Positions 7,320 to 16,452 of a DNA stretch of 64,000 nucleotides are shown one piece after another. The notes beneath the pieces were generated by a model. The model was not told where the DNA came from. It worked only from the letters and a program-made list of their open reading frames with translations, and did not search any database. Both the position numbers and the translations under genes were made by a program. The DNA is from a virus. The stretch spans positions 1 through 64,000 of the IMG/VR virus record IMGVR_UViG_3300010354_004913. The stretch is one strand, 5' to 3'. The stretch's first letter is position 1. Each line of letters starts with the position of its first letter.

Positions 7320-8543
7320 TTAAGCAGACAGATATGATCTTAACCAACTAGCATATGTTTGACCATTATCTAATTTAGCAAGTTGATCATTAGTTGTTTG
7401 AGGCATTTTTTCTCGATCCTGTAAAATATAAGCCCACGACGACCGAGGGAAACAGTTGTTTCGACGATACAGTTCAATAGGAACATTTTTATAATGATTC
7501 CAATAGTCATTATCACGATGACTAAATTTGTAATGAGCTACTATGAAATCAACAGTTACATCAAATTCGTAATTAAGAGTACGATTATACATAACAGGAG
7601 TCAATCGTTCATGCATCAACAAATCTAATTTTTTTATGCTAAATGCTGTAAAATATAGTCCAGTGGCTTCTAAAGGCTCAATAAAGGCACTGCTTAAACC
7701 TATAGAAACTAGTTTTTTGTTTCCTAGATCTTTATAGTGATATCTATTACGACCTGTTACCATATTAACTTCTCTAACTTCAGGCCGGCCAAAACCTTCT
7801 TTTTCTAGGTAATCTAAAAATTCATTCTTAACATCAAATTTACCGTCATGTACATAGCCTATACCTATTTCGTCTCGCAATGGTATATTCCATATCCAGC
7901 CGTGATCCATGGCTCGTGATGTGGTGTAGGAAAATCTTTTATGTTCTGGAATAGTTGTTCTATAGACTAAAGCTTTGTTATTAGGCACAGATTTATCAAT
8001 TGATAGAAAATTATCTTCGTAGTATTTGTTTACAAAGGCTCGTTTAAATCCAGTACAGTCAATTAGCCAATCGCAGTCTACTTCGTCTACTGATTCTACA
8101 GTTCGTCTTTCTATAGTAAGATTGTCAAATCTTTCAAACCACTTGTCTAAAAATTTAGCAAGATTAGCCACACTAAAATGAAATGCTATATCATAAGATT
8201 CTATATTTTCTGGAATCTTATCGTTTTCCATCATATGTACTAGTTCAGGTGCTTCTGGACTATTCCCACCAAACGGATGAAAATAGTCATGCGGTAAAAA
8301 TCCTTCAAACTTTATACCCAGTTTTAAACTGCCACCTATTTCTTTTATGATATGATCAACAGTTATCCCGCACTCTCTAAAAAAATTTGTAACTTGAGGT
8401 ACTGTTCCTTCGCCTACTCCAATAGTAACATTGTTTTCAGGATATATCCATTTAATTTTATAATGAGGATATTTTGTACAAAAATATAAAGTAGACATAT
8501 ACCCTGAAGTACCAGCTCCAATAACAGCAATAGTTTTACTCAT
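7320..8543 (-). CDS. Flavin-dependent halogenase (tryptophan-halogenase type)
   Basis: 407 residues. FAD fold GAGTSG at residues 9-14; the family Lys lies in GSLKLGIKF (K74, equivalent to PrnA Lys79); the WxWxIP signature is WIWNIP at 216-221; and EPLEATGLYF carries the Glu equivalent to PrnA Glu346. Both catalytic residues are therefore present. PrnA-type enzymes have about 530 residues, so the C-terminal part is reduced. These enzymes chlorinate or brominate an aromatic ring using FADH2, O2 and halide; a flavin reductase is not visible nearby. It is the last gene of a twelve-gene minus-strand run and overlaps its upstream neighbour by 8 bases. Substrate (free Trp, peptide or other) unknown. 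Confidence 0.88.
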   Translation of the reverse strand: MSKTIAVIGAGTSGYMSTLYFCTKYPHYKIKWIYPENNVTIGVGEGTVPQVTNFFRECGITVDHIIKEIGGSLKLGIKFEGFLPHDYFHPFGGNSPEAPELVHMMENDKIPENIESYDIAFHFSVANLAKFLDKWFERFDNLTIERRTVESVDEVDCDWLIDCTGFKRAFVNKYYEDNFLSIDKSVPNNKALVYRTTIPEHKRFSYTTSRAMDHGWIWNIPLRDEIGIGYVHDGKFDVKNEFLDYLEKEGFGRPEVREVNMVTGRNRYHYKDLGNKKLVSIGLSSAFIEPLEATGLYFTAFSIKKLDLLMHERLTPVMYNRTLNYEFDVTVDFIVAHYKFSHRDNDYWNHYKNVPIELYRRNNCFPRSSWAYILQDREKMPQTTNDQLAKLDNGQTYASWLRSYLSA

Positions 8544-8778
8544 AATCTCTCCTTGCTTGTTTTATCATATCTTTATATTCATCATTTGGATGATTCACGA
8601 GATGAGAGTGATATATGTTAATAATTGTTTTAGGAGCAACTCCGTCGAATATAGTTGGTATAATTCCGTGAATAATACTTGTTATACCAGCATATATCAA
8701 TTTAAATCCTGCTAATACAGCCCAAATTAAATGTGAAAAATAGGTGCTTTTACTTTTGGTAAGATGCTCTTTAAACAT
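8536..8778 (-). CDS. DUF6356-like small protein
   Basis: 80 residues. The pattern FKEHLTKSKSTYFSHLIWA, then AG..LIYAGI..IIHGIIPTIF, then TIINIYHSHLV matches what I recall of DUF6356, a short family with a hydrophobic centre found in bacterial capsule or modification loci. Likely membrane-associated. Overlaps the genes on both sides by 8 bases, so it is co-translated with the halogenase and the ANL ligase. Role unknown. Confidence 0.6.
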   Translation of the reverse strand: MFKEHLTKSKSTYFSHLIWAVLAGFKLIYAGITSIIHGIIPTIFDGVAPKTIINIYHSHLVNHPNDEYKDMIKQARRDYE

Positions 8779-10249
8779 GGTTTCTAAAATATTCTCTTAA
8801 TAGCTCGTTATCTAGCTTGATTCCTCGTAAAAATCTTTTTTTATTCAACACTGATATCTTCTTAATATTTACTTTATTAAAATTATTTTTAAAGAACAAG
8901 TTTAAATTATCTAGTACAACGTGATCTTCTTTTTCCCAGAATGCCAAATATAAGGAATTATTAAGGCTGTCAATTACAATGTATGAATCAGTATAATTTA
9001 AATTAAGATCATTGATAATTTTAATATCTAAAATTTCACCGTCTATTTTTGTTATATCACTTCTTCCTTTATGTACATAGTATTCTCCAACATGATCAAA
9101 TAGGTCATTAGTAACTATGTCAATATTATAAACTGGCAATCCAATTTTTATTAGTCCGCTATCAGAAATGTCAATATTGTAAAAGTTGTCAACTTTACTG
9201 AAAAATGATGAATTACGATCTAATGAATCTTTATCGATCGTTAATAAAAATACTGGACCACTAGTTTCATTTGAGCCAAATATACTAGTAATAGATTTAA
9301 AAATATTATTTCTTATAGCTTGTTTAGGTTTATCTTGAATATATGATAATGTTTGTACATTTAATTTAGGCCATGATAAATTATTTCTGGTGCTTGAATC
9401 TATAAATTCATCTATCATAAATGGATAAGGAAAAATTATATTTTCTAGTAATTCTCTATATTCTGAAATTGTATTAACAAACTGGTCAAAATTATTATAG
9501 TCATCTAGGTCATAAAATAAATGTTCTGTTACAGTATTGCTTGATAACGTTGGTAATAGGTATACTGCTAGACTACTTCCGTGATTTAAATTTCTAACAT
9601 GTAAACAACTTCCAGAAAATCTGTCAGCATTTCTTAGAGTAATTTTATATAAAAATTCATGCGAATGTTCTACAATTTTAGGTGTTCCTGTAGTACCACT
9701 ACTTGTACAACGCATAGCTATATCAGATGGTTCAGGAAAAATAGATTTAGCTTCTTCAAATTCTTTTTGATTTAAAATCCAAAAATTTAAATCAAGACTA
9801 CTGTAAGTTCTATTAGAACATTCTTTAAAAAATTTAAATTTGGTAAATGATTTTGATTTTGTATCTAATACAGTCTTTGGAAAATCATGTAAAAAAATGT
9901 CTATAGGCGATAGTATTTTTGTTTTTGGATCGAAATACTCTATATCTTCAAAGTCGTCATTGCGAGTATAATCTACTATGACAATTTTAAGACTTAATTC
10001 TAGTGCGGCAAAACAAGCAGCAAGATAATTGATATCTAAAACTTGCATGCCTATAAGTATCGATTCTCCTTTTTTAGCTTCACACTTGTATTTTAAAACA
10101 TATTTCCATAAATCGATCTTATGCGTTAAAAGTTTTTTATCAAAGTTTCTAATATTTTTAAAATCTAAAATACTGCGACGATTTTTTAATTTTAAATTAA
10201 CACCTTGAAAGGAATCATTTATTAAATGTCTTGAAATTATGTTCAACAT
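8771..10249 (-). CDS. AMP-forming ligase of the ANL superfamily (acyl/aryl adenylation)
   Basis: 492 residues from ATG 10249; a TTG at 10264 that overlaps the upstream stop (TTGA) is an alternative. ANL motifs in order: TSSGTTGTPK (P-loop, A3), GSNETSG (A5), GRSDITKIDGEIL (A8 hinge), and a terminal Lys in FLRGIKLD (A10 region). It should activate a carboxylate as the acyl-AMP and pass it to CoA, an amine or a thiol. No carrier protein or condensation domain is nearby, so direct amide or thioester formation is more likely than NRPS-like assembly. Very AT-rich. Confidence 0.82.
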   Translation of the reverse strand: MLNIISRHLINDSFQGVNLKLKNRRSILDFKNIRNFDKKLLTHKIDLWKYVLKYKCEAKKGESILIGMQVLDINYLAACFAALELSLKIVIVDYTRNDDFEDIEYFDPKTKILSPIDIFLHDFPKTVLDTKSKSFTKFKFFKECSNRTYSSLDLNFWILNQKEFEEAKSIFPEPSDIAMRCTSSGTTGTPKIVEHSHEFLYKITLRNADRFSGSCLHVRNLNHGSSLAVYLLPTLSSNTVTEHLFYDLDDYNNFDQFVNTISEYRELLENIIFPYPFMIDEFIDSSTRNNLSWPKLNVQTLSYIQDKPKQAIRNNIFKSITSIFGSNETSGPVFLLTIDKDSLDRNSSFFSKVDNFYNIDISDSGLIKIGLPVYNIDIVTNDLFDHVGEYYVHKGRSDITKIDGEILDIKIINDLNLNYTDSYIVIDSLNNSLYLAFWEKEDHVVLDNLNLFFKNNFNKVNIKKISVLNKKRFLRGIKLDNELLREYFRNHV

Positions 10250-10260
10250 ACCAATACTTA

Positions 10261-11316
10261 TCAAAAATAATCTTCTAGATTTCCATCTCTTACAATATCT
10301 AACGTGGCACAGTGATAGCCACCGCTTAACGTTTGAGAATGCCGCATAGAAGTTGGAACAACTGTCATTTTATATTGTTCTAAAACTTTAATTAAATTTA
10401 CTTGATCTTTACCTACAATAACAGTGTTTTCATCTATACTGAGAATATTCATTCCAATATAAGGACTACAAGGACTTATACTTCCCGGCCCCGATTGTGT
10501 AATTGAATTTACATTTACATCTTTAAAATATATCTTATCCCAGCTCTCAAATAATTTTGGACAATTGGCAGGATTAACTCTCGTGCTGTTTAATAAGACT
10601 AGTCCCGGACGGAGAGGAATAATTGTACTGTCGAAATGTGCAAAACTGTAAACATGTTCAGCAGCATGTAATCTGTATCCTCTAGGTTCTAGCGTGTTCT
10701 TTAACCATTGAAATCCTAACCAATTACCTGTGTTAGAAATTTGAAAAAGGATATCTCTACCAAGCCTTATACAATTTGGTGCATCAAATATAGGTTCTAA
10801 GTTAGTTAAGCTAGGTTTAGACAAATCTTCAAATTGATATGAGTCGTCTAATAATCTAGGCTTAGGCGCAGCTATCCATTCGGTGCCATTTTTAACAGAT
10901 TCAATCATTATTTGATGATACGCTCTAGTTTCAAATAATCTGCTTCGACAGGGGCTAGGAGTCTCTATCATTAAATTGTTTAATGGAAGTAAAAGATCTC
11001 TAGGACACCATGTATACCATCCTGTTGATGTCCAATCTGGTGTGCTAAAAGTTTTACTATGATCTATAATTTCGGGTCTATGTACTTTAACGCCTGCTTT
11101 TATTAACACAGAGCAAAGTTCGTTAGCATCTTCGTTAGCTTCGTCAATCAGCCATTTTGGATACTGTCCCTCTATTTTTTTAACAGTAGCAATATCATAG
11201 TTTGTATAGCTCATACTCATAGTGCTTAAATCTACAGTAGGAACACGAGCATAATCAGCACGGCCAACAATAATTTCTTTTAAAGGATCCCAGTCGTTGT
11301 TTGAATTTATTCGCAT
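10261..11316 (-). CDS. Amidinotransferase of the glycine amidinotransferase (AGAT) family
   Basis: 351 residues. Landmarks: WDPLKEIIVGRAD at the N-terminus, PRDLLL near 105, FDAPNCIRLGRDIL near 177-190, HFDSTIIPLRPG (His227, Asp229; HIDATFIPLRPG in human AGAT), and GGYHC with Cys336 as catalytic nucleophile. The full catalytic set appears intact. The family moves the amidino group of arginine to an amine (creatine precursor, and SxtG or CyrA in cyanobacterial guanidine toxins). The acceptor here is unknown; arginine deiminase activity is the main alternative. Overlaps the radical SAM gene upstream by 10 bases. Confidence 0.87.
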   Translation of the reverse strand: MRINSNNDWDPLKEIIVGRADYARVPTVDLSTMSMSYTNYDIATVKKIEGQYPKWLIDEANEDANELCSVLIKAGVKVHRPEIIDHSKTFSTPDWTSTGWYTWCPRDLLLPLNNLMIETPSPCRSRLFETRAYHQIMIESVKNGTEWIAAPKPRLLDDSYQFEDLSKPSLTNLEPIFDAPNCIRLGRDILFQISNTGNWLGFQWLKNTLEPRGYRLHAAEHVYSFAHFDSTIIPLRPGLVLLNSTRVNPANCPKLFESWDKIYFKDVNVNSITQSGPGSISPCSPYIGMNILSIDENTVIVGKDQVNLIKVLEQYKMTVVPTSMRHSQTLSGGYHCATLDIVRDGNLEDYF

Positions 11317-12236
11317 AATAGATGTTTAAGAATGTATTCTTTGTTAGGTATAGATGAATTGTTTATAGTTTCAACTACTTTATTCTTGTCTTTAACTTGA
11401 TTAATATCCAAATGTTTAGGATATGTTAAAACATTAGAAGTCCAAGTTAACGAATTACTTTTGATAAATTTTTCTAAATCAAATAATCCATGCCAGTTAT
11501 TTTTATGAATAACTGTATGAATTGTTAATTGATAATTTAACCTTTTTATTTGTTCAATGAAATTTAAAATATCTTCCCATTTGCTCCCAGATCTTACTTT
11601 TTCGTTAAGTTCTTTGTAACCGTCAATGCTTACAATAAATTTAACTTGTTTACACTCATTTAACAATTTTATTGTTTCGTCGTCCAATAAAAATGTACCA
11701 TTGGTATTATAAGTAACTTTGAGATTAGTTCGATCTGCTATTTTTAATATTCTTAAATGCCTAGTAGTCATCAAAGGTTCCCCACCTAAGAATAATACTT
11801 TATTGACAGACTTAGGAAGATCTATTATTTCTTTACTAGTTCTTACAACAATTTCAGAATTATTTTTCTTTGCCCAACTGCTGCTAAATTCATCCCAACA
11901 ACCGTCACAGGTTAAATTACAAATATTGTCCAATCCTACTTCTAAGAATTTAAGTTCAACTTGTTCACAATCGTATTCTTCATTAAATTGTTGACGTAGA
12001 CTTTTCTTTCCTAGACTTTCTTCATAATAGCATTTTTGACAATTAGGATTATGTATACCCTGTAAACTGTTATTTCTTAAATTTTCATACTCAGATGAGT
12101 CTAAAATGTCAACAACATTTTCTGTAAACTTTTTTACAGGAGTTTTATATCGACAACAGGCAAAGACATTATTATCGTTTCTTATATTAATGTGTTTCCA
12201 AAAAGCAGCGCACTTTGTTTCCATAAACTTATTCAT
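11307..12236 (-). CDS. Radical SAM protein with N-terminal SPASM-like cysteine module (1 of 10)
   Basis: 309 residues. The SAM-binding cluster motif is CNLTCDGC (C106, C110, C113), with LFLGGEPLM as the GGE strand. Ahead of the core lie C9, CC at 27-28 and CQKC at 66-69, followed by YYEESLGKKSLRQQ; this resembles a SPASM/twitch auxiliary-cluster domain placed before rather than after the core. The same spacing (9, 27, 28, 66, 69) occurs in the protein at 29620. Expected to generate a 5'-deoxyadenosyl radical; substrate unknown, peptides being typical for SPASM families. Overlaps both neighbours. Confidence 0.85.
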   Translation of the reverse strand: MNKFMETKCAAFWKHINIRNDNNVFACCRYKTPVKKFTENVVDILDSSEYENLRNNSLQGIHNPNCQKCYYEESLGKKSLRQQFNEEYDCEQVELKFLEVGLDNICNLTCDGCWDEFSSSWAKKNNSEIVVRTSKEIIDLPKSVNKVLFLGGEPLMTTRHLRILKIADRTNLKVTYNTNGTFLLDDETIKLLNECKQVKFIVSIDGYKELNEKVRSGSKWEDILNFIEQIKRLNYQLTIHTVIHKNNWHGLFDLEKFIKSNSLTWTSNVLTYPKHLDINQVKDKNKVVETINNSSIPNKEYILKHLLCE

Positions 12237-12714
12237 ATACTGACACTAATAATGTCAGCTTAGGAATCATACCGATATTAGCTGATCCGTGATTATCTGA
12301 AAAATTATCAAAAATGAAAACGTCTCCTTTTTTATAATCTGTAATAAGTTTGTCATTTATGATAAAAACATGGCCAGAATGATAATCTTGCATAGGTATC
12401 CAATAAAATTTTCCTTTGGCACCTTCTGGATGAGGATCAATGTGCATGGGCATAAATTGTCCTTGAAGTAATCTAGCCACCCACCATCCAGTTTGTTTTG
12501 CTCCTTTCATAAATGGAAATTCTAAGTTGAAAGAAACATGATGCGGTTCTATCACAGCCCAGTTTGATCTTGAAAGATCGTAACCCGCATTTAATAGTCT
12601 ATTGTATTCAGAGCTTCCTTCACAAAAAGGTCTAGGCCATTCTTTAGGCAAGGACAAAACTTCATCGGTCCACTCGTCTTTTATATACGAATTAAAGTTC
12701 CCTAAGTATTTCAA
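12229..12714 (-). CDS. Jelly-roll Fe(II)/2OG-type oxygenase candidate
   Basis: 161 residues. HID at 91-93 (PMHIDPH) and His142 (DNHGSANIG) form a plausible 2-His-1-carboxylate iron site. The sequence YWIPMQDYHSGHVFIIND and YKKGDVFIF are shared almost word for word with the protein at 19513-20007, so the two are paralogs. The 2OG-binding basic residue would be near K152 (Arg in the paralog). Small size and layout resemble aspartyl/asparaginyl beta-hydroxylase-like folds. Likely hydroxylates a protein side chain or small molecule (inference). Confidence 0.65.
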   Translation of the reverse strand: MKYLGNFNSYIKDEWTDEVLSLPKEWPRPFCEGSSEYNRLLNAGYDLSRSNWAVIEPHHVSFNLEFPFMKGAKQTGWWVARLLQGQFMPMHIDPHPEGAKGKFYWIPMQDYHSGHVFIINDKLITDYKKGDVFIFDNFSDNHGSANIGMIPKLTLLVSVYE

Positions 12715-13642
12715 TGAACTTCCCTCCTTCTTTAAACTGTTTTTTCCTATTTACATCTAGCGTTACTTTTTGTCTAGGAGTGTCGTTGTTCGGACGTTTA
12801 TCAAACGCACATAACTTACATACTTCTATCGACTTGTCTAAATTGTTAACGAATTCCCTTACTTGATCAATTGGTAAAAAAGGATCGCATCCTTTGTATT
12901 TTTCTAATATTTCTTGTGCTTCTGTCTCGTACCTAACTTGTAATTTTGCATCTGGGTAGTTTGTAACTGGTGGACATTTATACAACAAGCCGTGCTGAAA
13001 AGTATAAACTGCTTTCCAACCACAGCTAGTATGACTAGCTTCTTGATCTCCTCCCATTTCAAAATATACTGTGCCGTTTTCAACCGTTTTATGATAGGGC
13101 AAATACATTTCTGTAATCTTCATAAATTTACAAACTTCTCTACCATCGATAAAGTACTGTATTGTTTTATTTGTTTCAAATTCTATACCAGGAGTTTCAA
13201 TAGAACTTACTCTAGTGCCCCACGGGGACAACGTATCTTCTATTTCTTTTTTAATTTCATCAAATGTTTCTTCTTCGTGACAGGACACTGTGACTCTAGC
13301 ATTTCCGTCTAAAAATACCTTTCTAGAAAAATCCATTTTTTTAGACATTCTAGTTCCATTAGTCATGACTTCTATGAAAACATTAGGCCAAATTTTTCTA
13401 ACTTCTTCGAACCATAAATCTAAATCAGGATTAAGATACGGTTCCCCGCCGCATAAAGATATTTCAGGTACATCAAGAATCTGTCCCCATTTAGCATATT
13501 TTTCCGCAGATTCGGCCCACCTACTATTGCCTTTAAAATCATACATGGCTAAACCGGCACAGTGACTACAGGTCATATTACATAGGTTATTAACCAGTAT
13601 AGATACAGGGTAAGTTAATTTTAGTTTATTCTTTAGTATCAT
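12692..13642 (-). CDS. Radical SAM/SPASM protein (2 of 10)
   Basis: 316 residues. Cluster motif CNMTCSHC (C21, C25, C28), SLCGGEPYLNP for the GGE strand, TNGTRMS, and a C-terminal auxiliary region beginning CGWKAVYTFQHGLLYKCPP and ending CKLC. This is the usual order for SPASM enzymes. The C-terminus overlaps the oxygenase gene downstream by 23 bases, indicating coupled expression and suggesting consecutive action on one substrate. Confidence 0.85.
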   Translation of the reverse strand: MILKNKLKLTYPVSILVNNLCNMTCSHCAGLAMYDFKGNSRWAESAEKYAKWGQILDVPEISLCGGEPYLNPDLDLWFEEVRKIWPNVFIEVMTNGTRMSKKMDFSRKVFLDGNARVTVSCHEEETFDEIKKEIEDTLSPWGTRVSSIETPGIEFETNKTIQYFIDGREVCKFMKITEMYLPYHKTVENGTVYFEMGGDQEASHTSCGWKAVYTFQHGLLYKCPPVTNYPDAKLQVRYETEAQEILEKYKGCDPFLPIDQVREFVNNLDKSIEVCKLCAFDKRPNNDTPRQKVTLDVNRKKQFKEGGKFIEILREL

Positions 13643-14685
13643 ATTTTGTTAATAATATCATATCTTATTAGATGATGAAATCCCTTTTGGTTAAACCATT
13701 TATCTATTTCTAATTTTTCTATACCGTACTCTTTAGACAAATTTTCTAAAATTTGAAAATTACGTTCAACAAGTTTGAAAAAATGTAAATAATTATAGTT
13801 TATATCATCGGTTATTTTTTCAATATTATTTTGATAATTTTCTAAAAAATGTTTTGTATTAAAAACTATAGCATCTAACCTGTCTTCTTCTGAAGACAAA
13901 TAGGCATAATCTTTTATTAGCATATATTCTTCAAATGTCTTAAATCCTAATTCTTTAATGTAATCAAACATTTGAGGATTAGATGCGTGTAAAAAAGGAT
14001 GTCGTTGTACAAATACTCTGTATGTTTTTTCTGTAAGATATTTATATGACAGATCTGAGTCGCTAATTCCTTCAGATATTATGCTTAATAGTGTGTTTTG
14101 ATAAACATTAGGATCTACCCAAGCAGTATCTTTGGTCCATTGGTTATCGGATGGTTCTGTACCATAATGTTTAGAATTTTCATAGACATCGTCAATTTGA
14201 CGACATAACTTTATAAGATCTTCATAATTATAAAATCTACTGCGACACCATTGTTCTTGTTCTTCTGTCCAAGGCTTGAAAAAAGTCCACTCAGCATTTT
14301 TTAGAAGATCTAATTTTTGATATCGATTTAATAATCCTATCCTGTTTGGTCTGTTAGGTACTCCTCCTAAAAATAAAAATTTTTGGGCATTGCTATTCCA
14401 GCAGTATGTTTGTTTATTTTTATAACTATTGTAAGTAGTATGAAGATTAAAATTAAATGGTACTACTTTTTTGTAATCTGTATTTTCTGAAGCTAGCCCG
14501 GCAACAATTGTTAGATCAACTTTACTAGCCAATGTTGAAATAACATCACCTGGCGTTTCATGTATAAATCCATCAGCTAACATTAAACCTAGAACTTTGT
14601 TACAATTGCCAATCTCTTTAATAAGAACATTGTATTTTTGTTCTTCAGGAATAAAAAAAGTTTCTAGGTTAACAATTTTATACAT
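13639..14685 (-). CDS. Glycosyltransferase-like protein (fucosyltransferase-C-terminal type)
   Basis: 348 residues. The segment SIISEGISD...YLTEKTYRVFVQRHPFL...YIKELGFKTFEEY resembles the nucleotide-sugar-binding half of GT10-like transferases often found in phages (TEKT, PFL, LGF.TF). An N-terminal Rossmann-like part with LGLMLADGF and TIVAGLASE precedes it. Sits beside an aminotransferase, an epimerase and a sugar-nucleotide dehydrogenase, consistent with glycan assembly. Assignment from pattern only; moderate certainty. Confidence 0.5.
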   Translation of the reverse strand: MYKIVNLETFFIPEEQKYNVLIKEIGNCNKVLGLMLADGFIHETPGDVISTLASKVDLTIVAGLASENTDYKKVVPFNFNLHTTYNSYKNKQTYCWNSNAQKFLFLGGVPNRPNRIGLLNRYQKLDLLKNAEWTFFKPWTEEQEQWCRSRFYNYEDLIKLCRQIDDVYENSKHYGTEPSDNQWTKDTAWVDPNVYQNTLLSIISEGISDSDLSYKYLTEKTYRVFVQRHPFLHASNPQMFDYIKELGFKTFEEYMLIKDYAYLSSEEDRLDAIVFNTKHFLENYQNNIEKITDDINYNYLHFFKLVERNFQILENLSKEYGIEKLEIDKWFNQKGFHHLIRYDIINKI

Positions 14686-15556
14686 TTAAATGATTATGAA
14701 AGCTAAGTCGATTTGTTAAATTACCCCTGTTATATTCAGGATACAATGATTGTCTATCAATACCAAATATCACAGTGTTTGAAGGCTCTACATTTAATTG
14801 TGTACACATTTTTTGTTGTTTAACAAAATATTTATTGTAGATATAATCTGGTCCGTACTGTGTAAAAAGATCTAATCCTAACTTAGCAGATAGCCTGTTA
14901 TTATAGTTGATCTTATCATAAACAAATAATAAATCGTCGTCATCTACTTTTGTTAATCTCATACCTATTCTTGCGTGAGCCACAGGAAAAGTTTTACTAA
15001 GACTAAACACAATATCAGTTATACAAGTGTTATTGAAATTGAAATTTATATTAGAACAAATGCCAAAATACGCACAATCAACTAGCACCGGTATTTTAAG
15101 TTTATTACATTCTTGAAGAAGTTGATTCATTTCGGGATGTTCATTTCCAGTATCTGAAAATGGTAAACTAGTAACTACAGCATCATTTTCAGATAATGGT
15201 GCTTGGTCTATGAATAACCAATCTGTCCAATTATTTCTCCAGGCCAGCTGATGATAAATGTATTCTCCACGAAAGCAACGAAATCTTCTATTTTTATTTT
15301 TAATATAAAACATATCAAAAGACTGAGAAGTTCCGTTTGAGAAAACAGAATGTTGAAAATTAATTAGACCAGTGATAGAGTTGTTTTTTGTAGATAAAAT
15401 CCACTCTAAATAATTTTTACAAAATTTTCTAGTAATATCATTATCATGTAACGCAGGTATTAGACTGAGAGATGACATATATTTTAAAACATGAGAATCT
15501 TGTATGGCAAAAGATCCACCATAGGGAAGACTTCTTTTGTCATTGGGTGCTGTCAT
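14678..15556 (-). CDS. PLP-dependent aminotransferase-fold protein (class I/II like)
   Basis: 292 residues. VLVDCAYFGICSN holds the Asp that pairs with the PLP ring nitrogen and a Tyr. VFSLSKTFPVAHARIGMRL holds the Schiff-base Lys in SLSK and the phosphate-binding Arg. The protein is about 100 residues shorter than typical fold-type I aminotransferases, so the small domain is reduced. It could transaminate a keto-sugar or an amino acid. Overlaps both neighbours by 4-8 bases. Confidence 0.7.
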   Translation of the reverse strand: MTAPNDKRSLPYGGSFAIQDSHVLKYMSSLSLIPALHDNDITRKFCKNYLEWILSTKNNSITGLINFQHSVFSNGTSQSFDMFYIKNKNRRFRCFRGEYIYHQLAWRNNWTDWLFIDQAPLSENDAVVTSLPFSDTGNEHPEMNQLLQECNKLKIPVLVDCAYFGICSNINFNFNNTCITDIVFSLSKTFPVAHARIGMRLTKVDDDDLLFVYDKINYNNRLSAKLGLDLFTQYGPDYIYNKYFVKQQKMCTQLNVEPSNTVIFGIDRQSLYPEYNRGNLTNRLSFHNHLNV

Positions 15557-16452
15557 AGTTTATCCTTTATTTTTTTAATTGCGTCATTAAACTTTAAAGG
15601 ATTAAATTTTGGATGAAGTTTCTTTAAAATTTCTAGATCTGGTCTACGACGTTGAACACTTCCTTTCCTACTAGGTAAATGATTCCATGATATATCAAAC
15701 ACATTTAAAGACTGAGCAATAATATTAGCAGCTTGTGATACAGTAATTTCTTCATCACTACCTATATTTACTACACCTTTATAGTTTATATTTGACACAT
15801 GGATTAGTGCTTCTACTGCATCAGAAACATAACAAAAAGATCTTGTTTCGTTTGAACCAATTAAATCAAATTCTTTATTTTTAATTTTACTAGCAATGTC
15901 TTTTACAAAATGACCATGGCCGCTGTGTTCACTAAACACATTAAAAAATCTAACAATTGTGTAATCAATTTTACTATTTGACAGGTAATTTTCTGATAAA
16001 ATTTTTGGCAGTCTATAACTCCATCTTGGATTATGGATATCTTTTATTAATATATCTGTCTCTTCTGATGTGGGAAAATTTTCAGTATCAGCAACTACTT
16101 CACTTGAACTGGCATAAACCAGTTTACATTTAGGATTTTGTTCTACATAGGAAAATATTGATAAGTCTAACTGAACATTGTTTTTTAAAACTTTATTTGG
16201 AACTTCATAAAAAAATTTGGTTCCATTAATAGCTGCCATGTGGTATATTACGTCAAAGTCATTTTTACTAGACTTTAAAAAATCTTCGATGTCTGATTTT
16301 ATAAAATTTCCATCTGGTTTGTAAGCAGGGAATCTAGAACAATTATCTATACCTATTACATTTAATCCCAGTTGTTGTAATTGAAAAAATAGTTCTCTAC
16401 CTATTAAACCTGCTGCACCTGTTACTAATATTTTTTTACTGTTATTGGCCAT
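15553..16452 (-). CDS. NAD-dependent sugar epimerase/dehydratase (extended SDR)
   Basis: 299 residues. TGAAGLIG (10-17) is the NAD-binding glycine motif, followed by YASSSEV for the catalytic Ser strand and YRLPK as the YxxxK pair. VNIGSDEEITV and the terminal RRRPDLE segment match UDP-sugar epimerases of the GalE/WbpP type. It likely supplies an epimerised nucleotide sugar for the nearby glycosyltransferase. Start ATG 16452 lies within the dehydrogenase gene (28-base overlap). Confidence 0.8.
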   Translation of the reverse strand: MANNSKKILVTGAAGLIGRELFFQLQQLGLNVIGIDNCSRFPAYKPDGNFIKSDIEDFLKSSKNDFDVIYHMAAINGTKFFYEVPNKVLKNNVQLDLSIFSYVEQNPKCKLVYASSSEVVADTENFPTSEETDILIKDIHNPRWSYRLPKILSENYLSNSKIDYTIVRFFNVFSEHSGHGHFVKDIASKIKNKEFDLIGSNETRSFCYVSDAVEALIHVSNINYKGVVNIGSDEEITVSQAANIIAQSLNVFDISWNHLPSRKGSVQRRRPDLEILKKLHPKFNPLKFNDAIKKIKDKL

